Assembly: GCA_003056245.1 (NCBI GenBank)
Contig: MVDH01000001.1
Span: 1,674,716-1,738,715, forward strand
Length of the DNA: 64,000 nt
Direction: 5' to 3'
Origin: Cellvibrio sp. 79
GTDB lineage: Bacteria > Pseudomonadota > Gammaproteobacteria > Pseudomonadales > Cellvibrionaceae
Below, in pieces: positions 57,581-64,000 of this stretch (the stretch's first letter is position 1; every line of letters starts with the position of its first letter). The position numbers and the translations under genes were made by a program. Below the pieces are notes generated by a model. It saw only the letters and a program-made list of their open reading frames with translations. It was not told the DNA's origin and did no database searches.

Positions 57581-60367
57581 TTAAAGTTTGTCGACACGCT
57601 TGTCTAATTGTTCACGAATTTCTTGTTGCAATTTTTCGCAGACGCTAGCATCACTCAATGGTTTGCCTTCGCTGTCGGCGATAAAGAACATATCTTCAAC
57701 CCGCTCACCTAATGTGGCAATTTTGGCATTCAGCAACTGGATATCGAAATCCATAAAGATCCTGCCAATGCAGGCCAGCAAACCTGGGCGGTCCGGGCTG
57801 ATAACTTCCAATACGCTACAATTGCGAATGGTGTCAGTGCTCAGCGATGTGCGCGTGGGTGACGCAAAATACTTCAAGCGGCGCGGTGTGCGGCGGCCAA
57901 TAACATCGCGATAGTTATCAACCAGGCTTAATTCATCAATTAGCGCTTTCTGGATTTGTTTGAGCAACGTTGCATTATTGCCCAGTGGTTTTCCGTCTTC
58001 ATTCAATACAAAAAATGTATCGATGGTGTAGCCGGATTTGGAACTGTAGATCTTGGCATCCTGAATGCTCAGGTTTGATTGGCTGAGCGCAGTGGCAGCT
58101 GCAACGAAAACATTTTTCTGGTTTTTGCTATAAACAAAGATTTGTGTTGCGCCGGCTAATTCCTTGCTGGTGGTTTTTTTAATTAACACGAGCGGCTTAT
58201 CGTCAGTGCGCGCCGCAATTGCTTCAGTGTGCCAGGCAATATCGACAAAGTTTTCGCGCAGGAAATAGTCGTCGCCCATATCACCCCAGAGTGCGAGGAC
58301 TTGTTCCTTGCTCAAGCCTTTGCGTGCGAGTTTGCGAATAGCGGCTTGTTGGGTTTCTTCGATGAGATCATGTTTGTCGACGTTATTTTCCAGGCCGCGA
58401 CGCAATGCCCGGCGAGTATCCAGATAAAGCTGGCGCAACAAGCTAGCGCGCCAGGTGTTCCATAATTCCTTATTGGTGCCGTTAATGTCAGCGACCGTGA
58501 GGCAATACAAATAATCCAGATGCAATTGATCGCCAACCGTTAACGCAAACTTATGAATGACATCCGGATCGGAAATATCCTGTTTTTGCGAAACTTGCGA
58601 CATCAATAAATGTTTTTCTACCAACCAGCAAATCAAACGGGTTTCGCGTGGTGAAATACCGTGGCGAGCGCAAAATTCTTCCGCGTCTACAGCGCCCAGT
58701 GTGGAGTGATCACCACCGCGGCCTTTGCCGATGTCGTGATACAAACCGGAGATATACAATAATTCCAGTTTGGGTAAGCGCGTCATAATATGCGCGGCGA
58801 CGGGGAAATCTTCTTTGGCGGAAGGCAGCAGGAAGTTACACATGTTTTGCACCACTTTTAGGGTGTGTGCATCCACGGTGTAGATGTGGAATAAGTCGTG
58901 TTGCATCTGGCCGGTGACTTGGCCAAATTCTGGCAAATACAACCCGAGTATACCGTAACGCGACATGCGTTTTAATTGTTCAACCAGCCCGGCGGGTTGT
59001 TGCAATAATTTGATAAACAGTTGGGTGTTTTTAGGATTGGTACGGAAGTTGTCATCAATTAAATGACGGCTTTCGCGAATCCAGCGAATAGTTGATGCGC
59101 GCACTCCAACAATTTGCGGGTTCTGTGCCATCAGCACAAACATTTCCAGCAGTGCGGAGGGATTCTCTTCAAATACATAAGTGTGTGTTGCTTCGATAAA
59201 GTTATCGCGCAACTGAAAGCGTTCATTAATCGACACAACACTTTTGGTTTTGCCTTTTTGCAAAATCGCTTCAGACAAAAATTGCAGCACTACATCGTTT
59301 AATTCGCGTAATGCCAGTACGGTGCGATAGTACTTATGCATAAATTGTTCGACCGCCAAACCTTCATGGTTGTCGGTGTAGCCAAATAGTTTGGCGATTT
59401 CGCGTTGGTAATCAAATAACAATCTTTCTTCAGCGCGTTTGGCGACCATGTGCAGTGCATAGCGCACGCGCCATAAATATTCTTCGCCGGAGTTAAGTAA
59501 CGAAAATTCTTCGTCGGTAAAAAAACCTTTACCTTCCAGCTGTTTTAGCGTTCGTACACCGTAGTAACGTTTGATAACCCAGCTAATGGTTTGGATATCG
59601 CGCAAGCCACCCGGTGCATTTTTGATGTTGGGTTCCAGATTGTATTCAGTATCGTTGTATTTTTTATGGCGTTCTTTTTGTTCTTGATATTTTGCACGGA
59701 AAAATTCTTCAACTGACCAGATTTTATCGGGCGCTGATGCTTGTACTAATTCCTGGCGCAATGAAGGATCGCCTACTAGCGTGCGCGATTCCATGATATT
59801 GGTGGCGACGGTAATATCGGTGCGGGCGATTTCAATGGTTTGTTTTACTGTGCGTACACTGCTGCCGATTTCCAAACCTATATCCCACAGGAGCGTGAGA
59901 AATTTTTCGATATTACTTTTGCAACGCTCTAACACTTCCGGGCGGTGCAGAATTAATAAATCAATATCCGAACCGGGATGCAATTCGCCGCGGCCATAAC
60001 CGCCAACCGCTTCCAGGCTGATGCTGTCGGGCCATTCAAATTGATGCCAGGCGTAATGCAAAACGCAATCGATAAATAAAGCGCGTTCGTAAACCAGTGC
60101 ACGAATATCTTCACCTTCGATGAAGCGGCGATTGGCCTGGGTGCTGGCGGCGTTAATGGCATCTTTGAAGACAGTGATGATCGGTTTTTCAGCGAGCGCG
60201 CGGCGGAAGCGGCTTTGATCAAAGAAAAACAGCGGCCGCTCAAAGTAGGGCACAGAAGACATCGACATTGGCTTACCGGGTTCTTGGGTCGGTTGTGGTT
60301 CAGGGCTTGTGTCGAGCTGATCTGCGCGCTTGCCAAGCACGCGCGCAATCCAATCGTTAATAGCCAT
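57581..60367 (-). CDS. glnD: Bifunctional uridylyltransferase/uridylyl-removing enzyme GlnD
   Basis: GlnD (928 residues) adds UMP to PII when glutamine is low and removes it when glutamine is high. The nucleotidyltransferase motif GGYGRGELHPGSDID is near 120; the HD hydrolase motif LYHDIGKGRGGDHS is near 540; two ACT domains lie at about 735-815 and 845-928 (VISPDRPGLLACIGRIF). Its start overlaps the map stop by one base. Confidence 0.97.
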   Translation of the reverse strand: MAINDWIARVLGKRADQLDTSPEPQPTQEPGKPMSMSSVPYFERPLFFFDQSRFRRALAEKPIITVFKDAINAASTQANRRFIEGEDIRALVYERALFIDCVLHYAWHQFEWPDSISLEAVGGYGRGELHPGSDIDLLILHRPEVLERCKSNIEKFLTLLWDIGLEIGSSVRTVKQTIEIARTDITVATNIMESRTLVGDPSLRQELVQASAPDKIWSVEEFFRAKYQEQKERHKKYNDTEYNLEPNIKNAPGGLRDIQTISWVIKRYYGVRTLKQLEGKGFFTDEEFSLLNSGEEYLWRVRYALHMVAKRAEERLLFDYQREIAKLFGYTDNHEGLAVEQFMHKYYRTVLALRELNDVVLQFLSEAILQKGKTKSVVSINERFQLRDNFIEATHTYVFEENPSALLEMFVLMAQNPQIVGVRASTIRWIRESRHLIDDNFRTNPKNTQLFIKLLQQPAGLVEQLKRMSRYGILGLYLPEFGQVTGQMQHDLFHIYTVDAHTLKVVQNMCNFLLPSAKEDFPVAAHIMTRLPKLELLYISGLYHDIGKGRGGDHSTLGAVDAEEFCARHGISPRETRLICWLVEKHLLMSQVSQKQDISDPDVIHKFALTVGDQLHLDYLYCLTVADINGTNKELWNTWRASLLRQLYLDTRRALRRGLENNVDKHDLIEETQQAAIRKLARKGLSKEQVLALWGDMGDDYFLRENFVDIAWHTEAIAARTDDKPLVLIKKTTSKELAGATQIFVYSKNQKNVFVAAATALSQSNLSIQDAKIYSSKSGYTIDTFFVLNEDGKPLGNNATLLKQIQKALIDELSLVDNYRDVIGRRTPRRLKYFASPTRTSLSTDTIRNCSVLEVISPDRPGLLACIGRIFMDFDIQLLNAKIATLGERVEDMFFIADSEGKPLSDASVCEKLQQEIREQLDKRVDKL

Positions 60368-61140
60368 TAATTAAACACTTCACCGGTGCGTGCGGTTAAT
60401 ACTTCCACCCCATCTTTGGTCACGACCATGGTGTGTTCCCATTGGGCAGAGAGGCGGCCATCTTTGGTTTCTACGGTCCAGCCATCACCTTTTAATTTGG
60501 TATGTGGTTTGCCGGCGTTTACCATAGGTTCAATGGTAAAACACATGCCTTCTTGCAATTCCATGCCGGTCCCGGGACGACCGTAGTGGAGAATTTGCGG
60601 GTCTTCATGGAAAACTTTACCAATGCCGTGACCGCAGTATTCACGCACAATCGAGTAATAATTAGCTTCGGCATATTCCTGGATTACATGGCCAATATCG
60701 CCCAGGCGACAACCAGGTTTTACCAGTTTGATGGCCTTATACATGCAATCCTGCGTTACTTTAACCAGGCGCTCAGCGTGAGGTGCGGGTGGACCAACAA
60801 AATACATGGCACTGGTGTCGCCGTGGTATCCCTCATAAATAACGGTAACGTCGATATTGATAATATCGCCGGTTTTGAGGACTTTTTTATCGGACGGAAT
60901 ACCGTGGCAAACGACCTGATTTACAGATGTGCAGATCGATTTGGGAAAGCCGCGATAACCGAGGCAAGCAGGAATCGCTTTTTGCACATTCACAATGTGG
61001 TCGTGGCAAATCTTGTCCAGTTCAGCGGTAGTGACGCCGGGTTGGACATATTGGCCAATCATTTCCAGCACTTCGGCAGCCATACGGCCGGCGATGCGCA
61101 TTTTTTCGATTTCTTCCGGAGTTTTGATAGTAACTGACAT
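60367..61140 (-). CDS. map: Type I methionine aminopeptidase
   Basis: Map removes the initiator Met. The ATG at 61140 (MSVTIKTPEEIEKMRIAG) gives 257 residues; the 61161 ATG adds seven unlikely residues. The metal ligands are placed in NIDVTVIYEGYHGDTSAM, REYCGHGIGKVFHEDP and MCFTIEPMVN, with the last Glu in SAQWEHTMVVT. It is followed directly by glnD. rpsB lies divergently beyond uxuA. Confidence 0.97.
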   Translation of the reverse strand: MSVTIKTPEEIEKMRIAGRMAAEVLEMIGQYVQPGVTTAELDKICHDHIVNVQKAIPACLGYRGFPKSICTSVNQVVCHGIPSDKKVLKTGDIINIDVTVIYEGYHGDTSAMYFVGPPAPHAERLVKVTQDCMYKAIKLVKPGCRLGDIGHVIQEYAEANYYSIVREYCGHGIGKVFHEDPQILHYGRPGTGMELQEGMCFTIEPMVNAGKPHTKLKGDGWTVETKDGRLSAQWEHTMVVTKDGVEVLTARTGEVFN

Positions 61141-61312
61141 GAATTCAGGCAATCTCGACATTGATTAAAAAGATGCCGCATTCTAAACGATTCGCGCCGG
61201 GTTTGCCCAAGATCAATCCTTTATTGCGCTGATAGATTGGGGGCACCGAATTTGAGGAGGCTTAAAAGAAGAAACAGGGGAGGTTATCTCCCCTGGAGAT
61301 ATGAGTCAGATA

Positions 61313-62503
61313 TCAGGCAATACGGCGGCGCAAACTGGTCAGGGCATGGATGACGCCCCGTAACTCTGCCAGGCCTTTCATGCGTCCGGCATAGGAATAG
61401 CCGGGGTTAATGCCCGTCTTGCCGATTTCATCGCCCATTAAATGGCCGTGGTCAGGGCGCATCGCAATAGCCGGAAGTTCGATGCCAGCTTTTTTGCGAC
61501 GGTCTTCTTCATCTAATAAGGCTTCAATCAGGCCGACCATATCGTTGTCGCCATCAAGGTGATCGGATTCAAAGAAGGAACCATCCTCTTCGCGCTTGAT
61601 ATTGCGCAGGTGCACAAAGTAAATGCGCTCACCAAACTCACGCGCCATGGCGACCAGATCGTTATCGCAACGGGCACCGTAAGAACCGGCGCACAGCGTT
61701 AAACCATTGGCGGGGCTGGGGATTGCATTGAGCAATGCGCGCGCATCATCGGCAGTGGAAACCACGCGCGGCAAACCAAAAAGGGAGAAGGGCGGATCGT
61801 CAGGGTGAATTGCCATGCGCACGCCAGCTTCTTCGGCTACAGGAATCACTTCGCGCAAGAAGGCAAACAGGTTTGTACGCATGCCTTCGTCACCCATTTT
61901 GATAAACAGGTCGATGGCAGCACGAATACCTTCTCGATCATAAGAGCCTTCGCCGCCAGGCAGGCCAGCGATGATGTTTTTTTCCAGCAAGACTTTCTCC
62001 TCGTCGCTCATCACATCCAGGCGCGCCTTGGCTTTGGCGAGTACATCGGGGCGGTAGGATTGTTCAGCATTTGGGCGTTGCAGGATGTAAACATCGTACG
62101 CAGCAAAGTCACTCATCTCAAAACGCAAAGCACGGGCGTTGTTGGCCAGGGTGTAGTTGAGGTTGGTGCGTGTCCAATCCACTACTGGCATAAAGTTGTA
62201 ACAAACATCCCGCACTCCGGCAGCGCCAACATTGCGCAATGACTCTTTGTAATTGTCGATGTATTGCTGAAAATTGCCGGTACGGGTTTTGATATCGTTG
62301 TGGAGTGGAATACTTTCGATCACCGCCCACTCAAGCCCCTGATCTTCAATCAGTTTTTTGCGCTCCAGAATATCGGCCATCGGCCATGCCGCACCGGTTG
62401 GAATATGGTGGAGGGAGGTCACTATGCCAGTCGCCCCGGCTTGGGCGATGCTCTGCAGGCTAACGGTATCTTTGGGGCCAAACCAGCGCCAGGTTTCTTT
62501 CAT
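61313..62503 (-). CDS. uxuA: D-mannonate dehydratase
   Basis: UxuA (396 residues) converts D-mannonate to 2-keto-3-deoxygluconate in hexuronate breakdown. MKETWRWFGPKDTVSLQSIAQAGATGIVTSLHH opens it; metal-binding segments MAIHPDDPPFSLFGLPR, FVHLRNI and MRPDHGH are visible. No other uxu/exu/kdg gene is beside it. It sits between map and rpsB, where most relatives have only the divergent promoter region. Confidence 0.95.
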   Translation of the reverse strand: MKETWRWFGPKDTVSLQSIAQAGATGIVTSLHHIPTGAAWPMADILERKKLIEDQGLEWAVIESIPLHNDIKTRTGNFQQYIDNYKESLRNVGAAGVRDVCYNFMPVVDWTRTNLNYTLANNARALRFEMSDFAAYDVYILQRPNAEQSYRPDVLAKAKARLDVMSDEEKVLLEKNIIAGLPGGEGSYDREGIRAAIDLFIKMGDEGMRTNLFAFLREVIPVAEEAGVRMAIHPDDPPFSLFGLPRVVSTADDARALLNAIPSPANGLTLCAGSYGARCDNDLVAMAREFGERIYFVHLRNIKREEDGSFFESDHLDGDNDMVGLIEALLDEEDRRKKAGIELPAIAMRPDHGHLMGDEIGKTGINPGYSYAGRMKGLAELRGVIHALTSLRRRIA

Positions 62504-62865
62504 GATGGAGTCTCTGGAGTTTCTTGTTGGTTAATTTCACTAGTGTACAAGTTGAATCGGGTGCGGCCTAGGGGGATATGCAGTTCCTTACACTTGGTGA
62601 AATACAGTGGTTGCAAGGGATTTAGGTTTATCTGGCTGTTTTTTTGTGGTATAAAGCGCGCCTCTTTTTTAGGGCAGGTTTTTCGGTTTGGATCGATCCC
62701 GCCTGAAGATAAGAGAAAATCCTTTATCTATTTAACAAACGTCACACATACATCGACACGCAAAACCTGGGTGCCTAATGTTTGGCTCTGCATCTGTAGA
62801 GTAACGACAAACATGCTGGTTGGTGAGCGGGGTGTATGGAGGCCTAACCCAGTAGGAATACTAAA
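62504..62865. promoter_or_regulatory. Divergent uxuA/rpsB region with rpsB promoter and leader
   Basis: TTATCT (62628-62633), 16 bases, then TATAAA (62650-62655) with an extended TGG before it is a good rpsB promoter. The leader is about 200 bases and structured: CCTGGGT (from 62766) can pair with ACCCAGTAGG (from 62847), the latter holding the AGGA ribosome site. E. coli rpsB is repressed by S2 through its leader; the same here is inference. I see no clear uxuA operator. Confidence 0.5.
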
Positions 62866-63603
62866 ATGCCACAAGTAAGCATGCGCGACATGTTGTCCGC
62901 CGGTGTCCACTTCGGTCACCAAACCCGTTACTGGAACCCAAAGATGGGCAAGTACATCTTCGGTGCGCGTAACAAGATTCATATCATTAACCTGGAGCAC
63001 ACTGTTCCAGCGTTCAACGAAGCATTGGCTCTGATCACCCAATTGTCTTCGCAAAAGAAAAAAATCCTGTTTGTTGGTACCAAGCGCGCTGCGCAAAAGA
63101 CCATCAAAGAGCAAGCTGAACGCGCTGGCCAACCATATGTTAGCCATCGTTGGTTGGGCGGTATGCTCACCAACTACAAAACCATCCGCGCTTCTATCCG
63201 TCGTCTCTCTGACCTGACTGCTCAAAGCCAGGACGGCACTTTCGCCAAGCTGACCAAAAAAGAAGCTCTGATGCGTTCTCGTGATATGGAGAAGCTGGAG
63301 CGTTCTATCGGCGGTATCAAAAACATCGCTGGTCTGCCTGATGCACTGTTCGTAATCGACGTTGATCACGAGCGCATTGCAATCCAGGAAGCTAACAAGC
63401 TGGGTATCCCTGTTATCGGTATCGTTGATACCAACAGCAACCCTGAAGGTGTTGATTACGTAATTCCTGGCAACGACGACGCCATCCGCGCGATCAAGTT
63501 GTACGTATCTGCAATCGCTGATGCATGCCTGGAAGGTTCCAAGTCTGCTTCATCTGTACCAAACAAAGACGAGTACGTTGCTGCTGAAGGTTCTGCTGAG
63601 TAA
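62866..63603 (+). CDS. rpsB: 30S ribosomal protein S2
   Basis: S2 (245 residues) binds 16S rRNA late in 30S assembly. [44 protein letters not shown] and [26 protein letters not shown] are signatures. It is followed by tsf, the standard pair. Confidence 0.98.
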   Translation: MPQVSMRDMLSAGVHFGHQTRYWNPKMGKYIFGARNKIHIINLEHTVPAFNEALALITQLSSQKKKILFVGTKRAAQKTIKEQAERAGQPYVSHRWLGGMLTNYKTIRASIRRLSDLTAQSQDGTFAKLTKKEALMRSRDMEKLERSIGGIKNIAGLPDALFVIDVDHERIAIQEANKLGIPVIGIVDTNSNPEGVDYVIPGNDDAIRAIKLYVSAIADACLEGSKSASSVPNKDEYVAAEGSAE

Positions 63604-63669
63604 TTAGCGGCGTCAGTCATTAAACGACCATGAAACCCTGTTAGTGTTATGCGCAGGGTTGTCAGAAGA

Positions 63670-63690
63670 GGGGGCTATGCCCCCTTTTTT
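63670..63690 (+). terminator. Hairpin with T-run between rpsB and tsf
   Basis: GGGGGC-TAT-GCCCCC followed by six T. A partial terminator here would let rpsB outnumber tsf transcripts, as described for E. coli (the analogy is inference). Confidence 0.85.
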
Positions 63691-63728
63691 CAACTTGAAT
63701 TCGAACACTTTTATTTGAGGAATTAACC

Positions 63729-64000
63729 ATGAGCGCTGTTACTCCTGCACTGGTAAAAGAACTGCGTGACCGCACTGGCCTTGGCATGATGGAATGCAAA
63801 AAAGCGCTGGGCGAAGCCAATGGCGACATCGAACTGGCGATTGAAAACCTGCGTAAAGTTTCTGGCTTGAAAGCAGCTAAAAAAGAAGGTCGTACCGCTG
63901 CTGACGGCGTTGTGGCTGTTAAAGTTGCTGCCGATAACAGTTACGGTGTGGCGATCGAAGTTAACTCTGAAACTGACTTCGTTGCGCGTGATGCCGGCTT
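63729..64000 (+). CDS. tsf: Elongation factor Ts, truncated by the window end
   Basis: Only the first 90 or so residues are present. The UBA-like N-terminus ([24 protein letters not shown]) and the NSETDFVAR motif identify EF-Ts, which regenerates EF-Tu-GTP. GAGGAA lies upstream of the ATG. The missing part is beyond the window, not a mutation. Confidence 0.97.
   Translation, partial: MSAVTPALVKELRDRTGLGMMECKKALGEANGDIELAIENLRKVSGLKAAKKEGRTAADGVVAVKVAADNSYGVAIEVNSETDFVARDAG

Noticed and set aside
60502-61137. Long plus-strand frame across map
   Set aside because: It is antisense to a clear methionine aminopeptidase gene and has no family motif.
62504-62560. TAGTGTACAAGT as a uxuA operator
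   Set aside because: Only the central TGTACA is palindromic and it does not match known UxuR/ExuR sites well.

Overview
The window is a gene-dense chromosomal segment of a gammaproteobacterium with Pseudomonas-like gene order. Several features point to a Cellvibrio-like plant-polysaccharide degrader (inference): lipoproteins with glycine runs right after the lipobox cysteine, poly-serine linkers (the 49.8 kb lipoprotein and the MreC tail), a LacI/XylR-type TGATAGCGCTAACA operator, a vSGLT-like sugar symporter with sugar dehydrogenase and lactonase genes, and uxuA. No tRNA or rRNA gene, CRISPR array, transposase or prophage was recognised.

Layout. 0-6.8 kb (minus strand): a small PA4642-family gene, a large AT-rich lipoprotein gene, and gatB-gatA-gatC with a REP-like hairpin cluster between gatA and gatC. 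7.2-16.2 kb (plus): mreB-mreC-mreD-maf-rng-yhdP, the elongasome genes plus septum and RNA-processing genes. 16.4-24.5 kb (minus): darP/yjgA, npr-rapZ-ptsN-hpf-rpoN (nitrogen PTS and sigma-54 locus) and lptB-lptA-lptC-kdsC-kdsD (LPS transport and Kdo synthesis). 24.8-29.3 kb (plus): mlaC, ibaG, murA, hisG, hisD. 29.4-37.8 kb: an AlgW/DegS-type protease and zapG (minus), then an alpha/beta hydrolase, zapE, rplM-rpsI, petA, a fused cytochrome b/c1 gene, and sspB.

37.9-44.7 kb is a complete phosphate-uptake locus, pstS-pstC-pstA-pstB-phoU, with three Pho-box promoters I could place. 44.9-49.7 kb is a sugar-oxidation cassette: GntR regulator, SDR sugar dehydrogenase, SSS symporter, SMP-30 lactonase and a GNAT acetyltransferase. 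49.8-53.4 kb is accessory: a Ser-rich lipoprotein, an MscS-like protein, a glycerophosphodiester phosphodiesterase and a small membrane protein. 53.4-62.5 kb (minus) carries a YebC-family gene, dapD, an ArsC/Spx-like gene, nth, dapC, glnD, map and uxuA. The window closes with rpsB and a truncated tsf (plus).

Most of this is conserved housekeeping sequence. I did not find a convincing undescribed multi-gene system. The strongest unusual points are: mreC appears to start at an ATT codon; cytochrome b and c1 are one polypeptide joined by an extra membrane linker; several genes expected from Pseudomonas synteny are cleanly absent (mlaF/E/D/B, sspA, tldD, pmbA, hisC); three Pho boxes have identical geometry; RpoN has an expanded acidic region; and a XylR-like operator/promoter precedes an uncharacterised lipoprotein.
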